A DNA stretch of 64,000 nt from Enterococcus diestrammenae (GTDB taxonomy: Bacteria > Bacillota > Bacilli > Lactobacillales > Enterococcaceae), in assembly GCF_009933255.1 (NCBI RefSeq), contig NZ_MAEI01000008.1, positions 39,192 to 103,191 of the forward strand, given 5' to 3'. A program made the translations under genes and the position numbers. This document shows, piece by piece, positions 11,208 to 19,700 of this stretch (positions are counted from its first letter, which is position 1; every line of letters starts with the position of its first letter). The notes below the pieces were generated by a model, which saw only the letters and a program-made list of their open reading frames with translations, ran no database searches and was not told the DNA's origin.

Positions 11208-12143
11208 TTAGGCAAAATAACGCCGAGTTGTTTCAGCATCTGCTTCAAGTTGTTTAATCAAAGCCTGTGCTCCATCGAATTTTACTTGCTCACGAATTAG
11301 ATGTAGCCAGCGGACACTGACTTGCTCGCCATAAATATCTTGGTGAAAATCTAAAATATTGATTTCCATGGTCAGTTGACCTCCTGCACCGAAAGTATCG
11401 TTGTGACCAATCGAACCCATAGCCGGGTAAACGTGACCCCCGACTAAAAACTCACAGACGTAGACCCCTTCCATCGGCAAGCGTGCATAATGACTAAACT
11501 TGATATTAGCCGTTGGATACCCTAGCTCTCGTCCCCGAGCTTCCCCATGGACTACGACACCATCGATACTATAAGGATAGCCCAGCAATTGATTGGCCTC
11601 CTCCATATCGCCAGCTTCGAGTAATTTGCGAATGCGGGAAGAACTAATTTTTTCCCCTTCATCCGTTTCTTTGGCCACGGTCACCACTTCAAAACGGCCC
11701 TTCGCATAACCTGGCAAATGAGCGACATCAGCGATCTCTTTCGGACCATAGGTGTAGTCAAAGCCGGAAACCGCTACTTTTGCGTGCAGGCCGACGATGT
11801 ATTGGTCGACAAAAGCTTGAGGACTTAAATGCGCAAAATCCGAAGTAAAAGCGACTTCATAAAGATAATCCACTTTTAGCCAATCCATTAGCCGTTCTTT
11901 TTGTGGAAGACTGGTGAGGTACTTTAACTCTTCTTGACCCATCTTTTTAAAAACGACAGAAGGATGATGATTAAACGTCATCACCGCCAAATCTAATCCT
12001 AATTCATCAGCTTTTTGACGCCCAGTATTGATGACTTTTTGATGGCCCCGATGTACCCCATCAAAAAAACCTAATACTAACACAACATCCTTTTGTGGAA
12101 TTTGTTGCAAATCATAAGGATGACGAATCTTAATAATTTCCAT
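11208..12143 (-). CDS. ribF: Bifunctional riboflavin kinase / FAD synthetase RibF
   Basis: Makes FMN from riboflavin and then FAD, in the cytoplasm. The N-terminal nucleotidyltransferase domain has GFFDGVHRGHQ (the HxGH-type motif, about residue 25) and the KISSSRIR motif (about 160). The C-terminal flavokinase domain has the GYPTANI motif and MEGVYVC. 311 residues is normal. Its ATG lies inside the end of truB (14-base overlap), so translation is coupled to truB. No FMN riboswitch is seen upstream. That is expected, since the gene supplies cofactors constitutively beside truB. Confidence 0.96.
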   Translation of the reverse strand: MEIIKIRHPYDLQQIPQKDVVLVLGFFDGVHRGHQKVINTGRQKADELGLDLAVMTFNHHPSVVFKKMGQEELKYLTSLPQKERLMDWLKVDYLYEVAFTSDFAHLSPQAFVDQYIVGLHAKVAVSGFDYTYGPKEIADVAHLPGYAKGRFEVVTVAKETDEGEKISSSRIRKLLEAGDMEEANQLLGYPYSIDGVVVHGEARGRELGYPTANIKFSHYARLPMEGVYVCEFLVGGHVYPAMGSIGHNDTFGAGGQLTMEINILDFHQDIYGEQVSVRWLHLIREQVKFDGAQALIKQLEADAETTRRYFA

Positions 12144-13074
12144 TTTTTGGTTCCAACTCCGTTCGTAAAACCTTTAAAGGCTTCATACCATCTTTTTCTT
12201 TACTATTTGCTTGATAAAGACTAACTGCTTGCCCTTGATAATAAACAGCTACGGGCTGAAGCGGCAGCTGCGACAAACCAAGTTCTTGATAAGACATTCG
12301 GCTACCGTTTTTTACCCGTTGCCATGTTCTTTCATCAATGGTAACGCTGGAAAAATCTTTCAAAGCAGCTTCCACTGGCAATAAAATCTCTGCCATTTTT
12401 CCGGTCTCAAAAGCTTCCGCTACCTGAACCAAAGTAACCGCTTGTTCTTTGGTAAAACCACCACTTGCCAGGCGTGTCAAATCGGTCATGCAAGCTGCGA
12501 CACCTAGGGACGCTCCAGTATCTACTGCCAGCGTCCGGACATAGGTACCTTTCCCACAAACGACACGAAACCGCCAAGATTGAGTTTGCTCCTGTTGGCT
12601 CCAAATCGGTTCACTCGTCCGCTGAAATGCCGTAATGCTCACCTGGCGTTTCGGACGTTCAACGCTTTCGCCAGCACGGGCATATTCATAAAGCTTACGC
12701 CCCCTGACCTTCACTGCCGAATACATCGGTGGAACCTGGGTAATTTCGCCAACAAAATCCGCCATCGCCCCATCGATTTCTGCAATGGTAAACGGCCGCG
12801 TCAAGGGTGTCTCAGCTATGACCTCCCCGTAACAGTCTTCGGTGGCGGTGGCATAGCCCAAGGTAATTTCTCCCTCGTAAACCTTGCCATTATCTTGTAA
12901 AAACTCAATCACTTTAGTCCCTTTTCCAAGACAAATTGGCAAAACACCATCGACCTCAGGATCTAAGGTACCTCCATGACCGATTTTTTTCATATGTAAA
13001 ATTTTTCGTAATTTAAAAACACAGTCATGACTGGTCATGCCTCGTTCCTTCCACAAAGCTAAGATGCCATCCAT
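12130..13074 (-). CDS. truB: TruB, tRNA pseudouridine-55 synthase
   Basis: Isomerises U55 in the T-loop of all elongator tRNAs. The protein starts MDGILALWKERGMTSHD, and the catalytic Asp lies in HGGTLDPEVDGVLPICLG near residue 40. RKLYEYARAGE and the KGTYVRTLA motif follow, and the C terminus has the region that often carries a PUA-like fold. I chose the ATG at 13072-13074 (314 residues, usual length) after AAAGGA. The longer reading upstream has no family similarity. It is the first gene of the truB-ribF pair. Confidence 0.95.
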   Translation of the reverse strand: MDGILALWKERGMTSHDCVFKLRKILHMKKIGHGGTLDPEVDGVLPICLGKGTKVIEFLQDNGKVYEGEITLGYATATEDCYGEVIAETPLTRPFTIAEIDGAMADFVGEITQVPPMYSAVKVRGRKLYEYARAGESVERPKRQVSITAFQRTSEPIWSQQEQTQSWRFRVVCGKGTYVRTLAVDTGASLGVAACMTDLTRLASGGFTKEQAVTLVQVAEAFETGKMAEILLPVEAALKDFSSVTIDERTWQRVKNGSRMSYQELGLSQLPLQPVAVYYQGQAVSLYQANSKEKDGMKPLKVLRTELEPKNGNY

Positions 13075-13101
13075 CTGCGCCACCGTCCTTTCAACCTTGT
13101 T

Positions 13102-13110
13102 ATTATAGCA
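13102..13110 (-). promoter_or_regulatory. truB-ribF promoter (extended -10)
   Basis: TGCTATAAT on the minus strand (TATAAT is the complement of 13102-13107), about 30 bases before the truB ATG. The -35 is weak. Confidence 0.5.
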
Positions 13111-13202
13111 GAAATTCCTGAGAGAAACCCAGATTTCTGTCCTTTTTCCACCAGAGGTTAAGATTTTGGCAAAATCATCTAGCAAACAGAATCAAAGTTA
13201 AT

Positions 13203-13229
13203 CCTGCTCCATTCCAGCAGGTTTTTTTT
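13203..13229 (+). terminator. Plus-strand terminator between two minus-strand genes
   Basis: CCTGCT, a 7-base loop, AGCAGG, then eight Ts on the plus strand. It points opposite to truB and to the methyltransferase gene, so it would end an antisense or unannotated plus-strand transcript. Confidence 0.6.
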
Positions 13230-13245
13230 GAAAAGTCCGCTGACT

Positions 13246-13279
13246 AAAATAAAAAAAGCTGCAACCGAAGTCACAGCTT
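13246..13279 (-). terminator. Terminator of the yqeG-methyltransferase operon
   Basis: AAGCTG / CAGCTT stem with an ACttcgGT-type core, followed by seven Ts and ATTTT in the minus direction, nine bases after the methyltransferase stop. Confidence 0.85.
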
Positions 13280-13287
13280 CCCCCACG

Positions 13288-14034
13288 CTATTTATGACAG
13301 ACAAAAAACCAGCGCCGGCTTTTTTCATTAGGTTCGCTATCAATAAAATCCGCATAGCTTTCCACTGAAGAGAAACCAGCATTTTCTAACATGCGCAGAT
13401 AAACTTCCTGAGGATAAGTTCGTTCTTGATGAAGCTCGTCTTTGCGTAAAAAGTGTTCGGGAGCCTCTCCGGCAGCCACCTCGTCTTCTGCTACAAAAAA
13501 GGTCAGAAAATGTTGGATAGTGTCTGGTTCATCCTGATAAGATTCCCACAAAAAAGCAAAATCATCCGTTTGATAGTGGTAACTATACTCTGGAAAGACT
13601 TCATTGACTTGGTATTGAGAATGCACATCGAAAATGAAGACACCATCTTCTGCCAAAATCTGATAAACTTCATCAAAGACTTGTTGGACATGAAGGGCAT
13701 CTTCCATGTAACAAATGGAATCAGAGAAGCAAGTCACTGCCTCAAACTCACCAATCCCTACCAGATCCAACATATCTCCTTCTAGAAACTGGATTTCAGC
13801 CCCAGCTTCATAGGCACGATCACTAGCAATCATCAGCATTTCTTCAGATAAATCTAGCGCGGTCACCTCATAGCCTTCCTTAGCAAAAGCGACTGCTAAG
13901 GCGCCAGTCCCACAAGCTAGCTCCAAGACTTGTTTTTTTGTTCCCAGATGCCGTTTAGAAAAAGCCAACCATTTGTCATAAAGGCTTGTGTCCATCACTT
14001 CATCATAGACAAAAGCAAATGTTTCGTAGGCCAT
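13288..14034 (-). CDS. Class I SAM-dependent methyltransferase of the rsfS operon
   Basis: A 248-residue cytoplasmic methyltransferase. Motif I is VLELACGTGALAVAF (residues about 36-50), motif II includes VTALDLSEEML, and VTCFSDSICYM covers the motif IV region. The substrate is unknown. Orthologs sit directly after rsfS in many Lactobacillales, and the family resembles small-molecule and tRNA-associated methyltransferases of the YqeM/Methyltransf_25 group. Only one base separates its ATG from the rsfS stop, so it is the last gene of the ribosome-assembly operon. Confidence 0.85.
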   Translation of the reverse strand: MAYETFAFVYDEVMDTSLYDKWLAFSKRHLGTKKQVLELACGTGALAVAFAKEGYEVTALDLSEEMLMIASDRAYEAGAEIQFLEGDMLDLVGIGEFEAVTCFSDSICYMEDALHVQQVFDEVYQILAEDGVFIFDVHSQYQVNEVFPEYSYHYQTDDFAFLWESYQDEPDTIQHFLTFFVAEDEVAAGEAPEHFLRKDELHQERTYPQEVYLRMLENAGFSSVESYADFIDSEPNEKSRRWFFVCHK

Positions 14035-14035
14035 C

Positions 14036-14392
14036 TTAGTCCACGACCCAAGCCGTCAAATCTACCAATGGCGCATCTGACCACAATTTTTCTAAATTGT
14101 AAAAAGCCCGCTCACTATTGGAAAAGACATGAACGATTACCTCATTTAAATCGATTAAGACCCATTTTGCGCCATCTTTGCCTTCAATTCGTTTGACTTC
14201 GACGCCCGCAGCTTCTTCTTTATCAACGATTTCCTCAATGATAGCATTGATTTGACGCTCACTATTAGCTGAGCAGATCACAAAGTAATCCGCCAACAGC
14301 GAAATTTCCCGCACATCCAAGGCGATTAAATCTTCTGCATGTTTACTGTCAGCTGCTTCTACGGCAACTTCCAAAATTGTTTGACTATCTAT
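14036..14392 (-). CDS. rsfS: RsfS, ribosomal silencing factor (apparent ATA start)
   Basis: RsfS binds ribosomal protein uL14 on the large subunit and blocks subunit joining in stationary phase. The core AEDLIALDVREISLLADYFV and the motif FVICSANSERQINAI are diagnostic. Between the in-frame stop at 14399-14401 and the conserved core there is no ATG or GTG. The codon at 14390-14392 is ATA, 11 bases after AAGGAG, and the reading gives 118 residues, the usual family length. A TTG at 14372-14374 is the only standard alternative, but it lies 29 bases from the Shine-Dalgarno and removes six conserved residues. Start is therefore inferred. Confidence 0.88.
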   Translation of the reverse strand: MDSQTILEVAVEAADSKHAEDLIALDVREISLLADYFVICSANSERQINAIIEEIVDKEEAAGVEVKRIEGKDGAKWVLIDLNEVIVHVFSNSERAFYNLEKLWSDAPLVDLTAWVVD

Positions 14393-14420
14393 TTTAGGTC
14401 ACACTCCTTAAATTTTTCTC

Positions 14421-15005
14421 TTATTTTTTCGCTACCCAGCGATTATAAGTTTCAATAGATTTGGGATAAATTGGTTGTTCTTGTTCTAACAAATGAAGCA
14501 AAGTATGTTTTGCCTCATAGGCGACAGCATCGTCTAGATTGAGGAAGGCAATCTCCCGTGCTTCTTGGACACCAGGGAAAGAACGGCCGGGTTCGATATA
14601 ATCTGCGACATAAATGATTTTGTCTAACAAAGTCATTTCCGCTGCTCCGGTAGTATGGAGGCGAATCGCTTGTAAGATTTCTTCATCTTCAATGCCTAAC
14701 TCCCGTTGAACAAAATTTGCTCCCACAATACCATGCCAGATAGCATTATTCCAATTTAACAAATCTAAATCGAAGTTTTCCCGCCGAATCACCATTTGGA
14801 ACTCTTCTTTGGGCCGTTCCTTCGCATAATCATGCGTCAAAGCAGCGATGGACGCTTTTTCTGGAGCAGCGCCATACTTCTCCGCTAAAGCAACAGCGGT
14901 TTCTTCCACGCCTAATACATGTTTGAAGCGTTTGGTACTCATCTGCATCTGTACTTTTTGCATCAACGCTTCCCGGTCTAATGCGGAATAATTGTTAGCC
15001 TTCAT
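14421..15005 (-). CDS. yqeK: YqeK, HD-domain hydrolase (Ap4A hydrolase family)
   Basis: HD-superfamily metal-dependent phosphohydrolase; family members hydrolyse diadenosine tetraphosphate symmetrically to two ADP. The HD motif is AALTHDYAKE, with an upstream His in RFKHVLGVEE and further ligands in IWHGIVGA and KIIYVADYIEPGR. The ATG at 15003-15005 is preceded by AAAAGGGG and overlaps nadD by 11 bases, giving 194 residues. It sits between nadD and rsfS, the usual order in Firmicutes. Confidence 0.92.
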   Translation of the reverse strand: MKANNYSALDREALMQKVQMQMSTKRFKHVLGVEETAVALAEKYGAAPEKASIAALTHDYAKERPKEEFQMVIRRENFDLDLLNWNNAIWHGIVGANFVQRELGIEDEEILQAIRLHTTGAAEMTLLDKIIYVADYIEPGRSFPGVQEAREIAFLNLDDAVAYEAKHTLLHLLEQEQPIYPKSIETYNRWVAKK

Positions 15006-15636
15006 CCAGATACAACCCCTTTTCCATGATGTATTCCCGGACGGCTTCCGGTACATAATAACGGACAGAACAGCCTTGCGCGACTTTTTTCCGAATCATA
15101 GTAGAACTTAAATCCATCGAAGGAACATCGACCCAAATAAGCGGATAGGTAGAGGTTACGGGATAACCCGGCCGCCGCACGCCGACAAACTGCACCAGTT
15201 GCATCAATTCATCGATTTTATACCATTTCGGTAAATAGGCCACCATGTCACCGCCAATGATAAAATAATAGTCCACATCCGGATTTTTTTCTTTCAATTC
15301 TTTGATGGTATCATAGCTATAACTTTTGCCTTGACGTTGTAGTTCACAAGTCTCAATCCCCAATAAAGGGTTATCTGCCACCGCACGTTCCAACATGGCC
15401 AAACGATCCTTGGCAGCAATCGTTTTTTTCTGATCCACATGAGGGGGTAAAAACTCCGGCATCAAAAGCACGCTTTCTAAGCCCAGAGCCCGGCCAACTT
15501 GATCGGCAATTAACAAATGAGTCGTATGCACAGGGTTGAAGTTCCCCCCTAGCAGACCAACTTGCCGACGACAATTGGCTTGGGTAAGTGGTTTTGCCGT
15601 CAAGGTTTGCACGCCATGATTTACTTTTCCTTCCAC
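14995..15636 (-). CDS. nadD: NadD, nicotinate-nucleotide adenylyltransferase
   Basis: Adenylates nicotinate mononucleotide to deamido-NAD, a late step of NAD synthesis. The nucleotide motif GLLGGNFNPVHTTHL (residues about 26-40) supplies the HxGH-like histidines, and VPSMDLSSTMIRKKV is the ISSTxIR motif. FIIGGDMVAYLPKWYK is also conserved. I chose the GTG at 15634-15636, six bases after GAGGTGA, giving 213 residues with the short N-terminal extension seen in enterococcal relatives. A TTG further upstream overlaps the ribosome site. Confidence 0.94.
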   Translation of the reverse strand: MEGKVNHGVQTLTAKPLTQANCRRQVGLLGGNFNPVHTTHLLIADQVGRALGLESVLLMPEFLPPHVDQKKTIAAKDRLAMLERAVADNPLLGIETCELQRQGKSYSYDTIKELKEKNPDVDYYFIIGGDMVAYLPKWYKIDELMQLVQFVGVRRPGYPVTSTYPLIWVDVPSMDLSSTMIRKKVAQGCSVRYYVPEAVREYIMEKGLYLDEG

Positions 15637-15684
15637 TTTTTTCACCTCAATCAATAATAGGTCCCAGAAGTCTGATTTAAATCC

Positions 15685-15996
15685 CTAAATTCCTTTGACT
15701 TCATTTGAAATTTTTTGATATTTTTCTTGGGAAGATGGTTTAAAGACCACCAACACCCGACCGATAATTTGCACTACTTGGCAATTGATTTGTTGCTCCA
15801 AAACAGCTGCCACTTCTTCTGCGACTTCATCAGTATTTTGCAGTAGGCTCACCTTAATCAGCTCCCGCTTTTCCAAGGCCTCTGCCACCTGCTTGATCAT
15901 TTCCGCATTTAGGCCACCTTTGCCCACTTGAAAAATAGGGTGCAAATGATGGGCTTGACTGCGCAAAAAACGTTTTTGTTTTCCTCGTAATTCCAT
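15685..15996 (-). CDS. yhbY: YhbY, CRM-domain RNA-binding protein
   Basis: A 103-residue single-domain protein that associates with pre-50S ribosomal particles. It starts MELRGKQKRFLRSQAH and has the CRM-fold GxxG loop in VGKGGLNAEMI, with a C-terminal IIGRVLVVFKPS strand. Ribosome site AGAGGA. Located between yqeH and nadD in the ribosome-assembly operon. Confidence 0.93.
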   Translation of the reverse strand: MELRGKQKRFLRSQAHHLHPIFQVGKGGLNAEMIKQVAEALEKRELIKVSLLQNTDEVAEEVAAVLEQQINCQVVQIIGRVLVVFKPSSQEKYQKISNEVKGI

Positions 15997-16049
15997 GCTA
16001 TTCCTCTTTTCTATCCTTTGTCTAGTGATTTGCTAGACCCTGCCTTATT

Positions 16050-17189
16050 TTATACTAGTGCTTTCCGGCGCAAAACATCCACACCCACCGGCGCCCAACC
16101 TCGGACGATGCCTGGTTCGGTAACCGTCACCCAGCCTAAACCGGCAAAAACGATATCAGTTTTCTCCTTGATTGCAAACTCAAAAGCAGCCAACTCAGGG
16201 AAAGTCGCCAACTCATCTGGGCGTGGCGGCTGCAATAAACCACCAACATGTTTGGCATAAAATTCATCTGCTTTTTCTAGCTTCGTCCGATGAATTTCAA
16301 TATCATTTGCCATATAAGCAACAAACGAGCTCCGTTTCCCACTCACAAAGTCAAATCGCGCCAATCCACCGAAAAAGAGTGTCTGTCCCGGATTCAACTG
16401 GTAAACTTTCGGTTTGATTTCTTTTGTAGGGGCGATGATTTTCAAATCTTTGCTTCCAAGATAATGGGCCATTTGATGTCGATGAATGATTCCTGGCGTG
16501 TCAATTAGGAAATGCCCATCGTCTAAGGGAATTTCAATCTTATCAAGGGTGGTTCCTGGAAATCGTGAAGTGGTTATCAAATCTTTGATACCAGCCGTTT
16601 GCTTGATAATAGCATTGATTAAGGTGGATTTCCCGACATTGGTCACTCCCACCACGTAAACATCACGGCCTTTACGATACTTTTCGATAGTTTTCAGCAA
16701 TTGCTCCATCTCTTGAGGCTTTTTGGCACTTGTCAGCATGACCTCTACTGGTCGTAAGCCCGCTTCATGAGCACGTTCCCGCATCCACTGAGTCATCTTA
16801 GGTTTTTTCAAAGATTTCGGTAAGATATCGACTTTATTCCCTACTAATAAGACAGGATTATCTCCCACAAACCGGTGTAAACCGGGAATCAAGGAACCAT
16901 TAAAGTCAAAAATATCCACGACATTGACGATCAAAGCCTCCGTTTGACCTAATTCATTTAGCAAACGCAAGAAGTCATCATCTGTCAATGAGACATCTTG
17001 AATCTCATTGTAATGCCGCAAACGGAAGCAGCGTTGGCAGTAGACTTCCCCTGTGACCAACCCTTTATCCAAAGCCGACTGTGGCGTATAGCCCAACTCG
17101 TCAGGGATCTGTGTTTGGATAACCGCACCACAGCCGATACAGTGAAGGGCTTCTTCCCTTTCGTCAATTGTTGCTTGTTTATCAGTCAT
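16050..17189 (-). CDS. yqeH: YqeH, circularly permuted ribosome-biogenesis GTPase
   Basis: Needed for 30S subunit assembly. The N terminus carries a zinc finger (CIGC near residue 18 and CQRC about 35 residues later). The GTPase motifs are permuted: G4 NKVDILPKS comes before G5 (TSAKKP), then G1 GVTNVGKSTLIN, and G3 DTPGIIH. A C-terminal domain follows. 379 residues is normal. The start overlaps the end of yqeG by eight bases. Confidence 0.96.
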   Translation of the reverse strand: MTDKQATIDEREEALHCIGCGAVIQTQIPDELGYTPQSALDKGLVTGEVYCQRCFRLRHYNEIQDVSLTDDDFLRLLNELGQTEALIVNVVDIFDFNGSLIPGLHRFVGDNPVLLVGNKVDILPKSLKKPKMTQWMRERAHEAGLRPVEVMLTSAKKPQEMEQLLKTIEKYRKGRDVYVVGVTNVGKSTLINAIIKQTAGIKDLITTSRFPGTTLDKIEIPLDDGHFLIDTPGIIHRHQMAHYLGSKDLKIIAPTKEIKPKVYQLNPGQTLFFGGLARFDFVSGKRSSFVAYMANDIEIHRTKLEKADEFYAKHVGGLLQPPRPDELATFPELAAFEFAIKEKTDIVFAGLGWVTVTEPGIVRGWAPVGVDVLRRKALV

Positions 17190-17712
17190 TCAAGTCACCT
17201 CGCCAGATCATATCTGGATGATTTTTTTGTAAATGTTTAATGATTTTGCTTTCAAAAAAGCGATTAATCCGCGTATTCCAAGCATCCGTTGCTACGACTG
17301 GTTTGACTAAGATACTGCGAACCCCTGCTGAATGGGCCGCTTTGATGTCCGTCATCAATTGGTCTCCCACCATCACGACTTCGGATGGTTGCAGTTGTAA
17401 CTTACGACAAGCTTCTTTGATCCCCCGAGCAAAGGGTTTAAGTGCTCTAGCAATAAAGTCCAACCCCAAAGGAGCAATCGCCTGCCGGACCCGCTCAGCA
17501 TTGTTATTGGACACGACGATGACTGGGATACCAGCTGCTGCCATCTCCGCTAACCACTGTCGCAACTCCTCGGTACCATCAGGATTGTTCCAAGCGATTA
17601 AGGTGTTATCGAGATCTGTCAAAACCGCTTTAATCCCTGCTTTTTGTAGTTGCTCAGGGGTAATTTGGTATATGGCTTCCACCATCCAAGTAGGTTTATA
17701 ACTTAAAAACAT
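17182..17712 (-). CDS. yqeG: YqeG, HAD-superfamily phosphatase (family IIIA)
   Basis: A 176-residue HAD phosphatase with motif I TDLDNTLIAWN (DxD), motif II VVSNNN, and motif III/IV VVMVGDQLMTDI. Related proteins include phosphatidylglycerophosphate phosphatases (PgpP/GEP4-like), so a lipid role is possible, though its fixed place at the head of the ribosome-assembly cluster is also conserved. AAAGGAAG precedes the ATG. Confidence 0.92.
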   Translation of the reverse strand: MFLSYKPTWMVEAIYQITPEQLQKAGIKAVLTDLDNTLIAWNNPDGTEELRQWLAEMAAAGIPVIVVSNNNAERVRQAIAPLGLDFIARALKPFARGIKEACRKLQLQPSEVVMVGDQLMTDIKAAHSAGVRSILVKPVVATDAWNTRINRFFESKIIKHLQKNHPDMIWRGDLND

Positions 17713-17765
17713 AGCGACTTCCTTTTCTAAACATGCCCGTCATTAAGCGGACAGTTTTCATTTCT

Positions 17766-17796
17766 CAAAAAGAGGAGTACAGCTTCTGCACTCCTC
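17766..17796 (-). terminator. Terminator between the ABC exporter operon and yqeG
   Basis: GAGGAGT(A/G)CA arms paired across a short loop with five Ts in the minus direction. It should end the marR-ABC exporter transcript. A TATAAT-like -10 (complement of 17805-17810) lies just before it, so the hairpin could also fall at the very 5' end of a yqeG transcript. Confidence 0.8.
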
Positions 17797-17894
17797 AAAC
17801 GCTGATTATACAGGAAAACACCTAAAAAAACTAGTGACCCTCTTTTAATTTAGCTTTCTTTTAAGAAGGATTTCTTGAAAAGGGAAAGTTGCTG

Positions 17895-19700
17895 TCAAGG
17901 CATCTCAAATTGGGCTTGGTAAAGTTTCTCATAAAATCCTTTTATCTTTAACAATTCCTCATGGGTTCCTTGTTCGACAACTTGACCATTGTCGACTACT
18001 AAAATCAAATCAGCATTGCGTATGGTAGATAGGCGATGGGCAATGACAAAGGCGGTCTTGCCAGTCATCAGCTGAGCCATGGCTTGTTGAATCACCAGTT
18101 CCGTTTGAGTATCCACATTGGAGGTGGCCTCATCCAAAATCAGCAGATCCACATCCAACAATAGCGCCCGGGCAATGGTTAGCAATTGCTTTTGCCCTTG
18201 AGAAAGGCCGGTACCATCTTCAGAAATCAGCGTATCATACCCTTTTGGCAGCTTCATGATGAACTCGTGGATATGAGCGGCTTTCGTGACTTGGATAACC
18301 TCCGCCAAGGTCGCTCCCTCATTACCATAAACTAAATTTTCAAAGACTGTACCGGTAAAAAGCCACGTATCTTGTAAAACCATGGCATAACGTTTCCGAA
18401 GACTACGACGCGTAATCGTCATCAGGTCCTGTCCATCTAAGGTGATTTTTCCCGAATCTGGATCATAAAAGTGCATTAACAGATTGACAATGGTGGTTTT
18501 GCCAGCGCCAGTCGGACCTACGATAGCCACCAGTTGGCCAGCTTTGACTGTCAAGTTCAGATTTTGAATAATCGGACGACTGCCATCGTAAGAAAAATTG
18601 ACTTGCTGAAACGCGACCTCCCCATTTGCTTTGTCCATCGTTTGTGCATTTGATAAATCTGCTGGCTCAGGCGCTTCATCCAGCAAATTAAAGACCCGTT
18701 CAGCCGCTGCTAAGGCCGACTGAAGTTCACTGAAAATATTAGCCATTTCATTGATGGGTCCGGAAAACTTTCGGGAATACAGGACAAAAGATGACACTTG
18801 TCCCAACGACAGATTTCCTCGTAAAAAAAGCAAGGCACCAAAAACACTAATTAAAGACAGCGATAAATTATTGATAAAATTGATGGAAGGTCCCGTCATA
18901 CTACCATAGTACTCTGCCTTATAGTACGCCTCCACCGCAGCGTTATTCTTTTCTTTAAACCCCTTTTTCAGCCGTTCTTCTTGATGATAAACCTTGATGG
19001 TCTGCTGACCGGATAACATCTCTTCAGCAAATCCATTCAGCTCCCCCAGACGTCGACTGCGCAGGCGAAAAAGAGGCCGGAATTTTTTCATCAAGTAACG
19101 AGTTAATAGGATTGAAATCGGTACCGTCACGGCAAAAACCAAGACCAATACCGGGGATATCAGCACCATCATGACTAAAGAACCGCATACCGTCACCAGA
19201 CTACTCAGGATTTGGACAAAATCGTTGGTTAAAGAAGTGTTAATGGTATCAATGTCATAACTCATACGACTGATAATGTCCCCGGTTTGTGTTTGATCAA
19301 AATAGCGAATCGGCAACGTCATTAACTTATCAAACACTTCTTTACGTAAGGAATAAACAATCTTTTGGCTCAAATAAATCATTAAGCGACTGATTAAGTA
19401 GCTTAAGACAGCCGAAGTCAGATAAAAAACAACCATCAAACTGCAATAGAAAAATACTTTTTCAAAGATTACTTTCCCAGGTCCCAGTTGGATGGCATCG
19501 ATGGCATAACCCGATAAAGTCGGTCCTACCAAAGCAAACAAGTTAGCAACCATCATAAGTGCTGCCGCCAATAAAAATAACCATTTCAGTGGATAGAGGT
19601 ACTGCCCTAAACGAATCAATGTCTGCTTACGATTGTTTGGTTTGATTGACTCATTATTCTGGAAGTGCTTTTGGTTCACGGCCTTTTTGCTAGCTGACAA
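17895..19700 (-). CDS. Heterodimeric multidrug ABC exporter, half with the catalytically competent site
   Basis: A 601-residue ABC half-transporter. It has a cytoplasmic lead of about 35 residues and six membrane helices (residues about 35-320), then a nucleotide-binding domain. The domain shows Walker A GPTGAGKTT, signature LSQGQKQ, Walker B LLILDEATSN with the catalytic Glu, and the switch His of VIAHRLSTI. The start is TTG at 19698-19700 after AGGAGGAG and overlaps the upstream half-transporter by 11 bases. The pair resembles EfrAB/LmrCD-type drug exporters; substrates are not evident from sequence. Confidence 0.88.
   Translation of the reverse strand: MSASKKAVNQKHFQNNESIKPNNRKQTLIRLGQYLYPLKWLFLLAAALMMVANLFALVGPTLSGYAIDAIQLGPGKVIFEKVFFYCSLMVVFYLTSAVLSYLISRLMIYLSQKIVYSLRKEVFDKLMTLPIRYFDQTQTGDIISRMSYDIDTINTSLTNDFVQILSSLVTVCGSLVMMVLISPVLVLVFAVTVPISILLTRYLMKKFRPLFRLRSRRLGELNGFAEEMLSGQQTIKVYHQEERLKKGFKEKNNAAVEAYYKAEYYGSMTGPSINFINNLSLSLISVFGALLFLRGNLSLGQVSSFVLYSRKFSGPINEMANIFSELQSALAAAERVFNLLDEAPEPADLSNAQTMDKANGEVAFQQVNFSYDGSRPIIQNLNLTVKAGQLVAIVGPTGAGKTTIVNLLMHFYDPDSGKITLDGQDLMTITRRSLRKRYAMVLQDTWLFTGTVFENLVYGNEGATLAEVIQVTKAAHIHEFIMKLPKGYDTLISEDGTGLSQGQKQLLTIARALLLDVDLLILDEATSNVDTQTELVIQQAMAQLMTGKTAFVIAHRLSTIRNADLILVVDNGQVVEQGTHEELLKIKGFYEKLYQAQFEMP

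Noticed and set aside
12130..13185. Longer truB reading starting at 13185
   Set aside because: The extra 37 residues precede the promoter-like -10 and ribosome site and show no family similarity.
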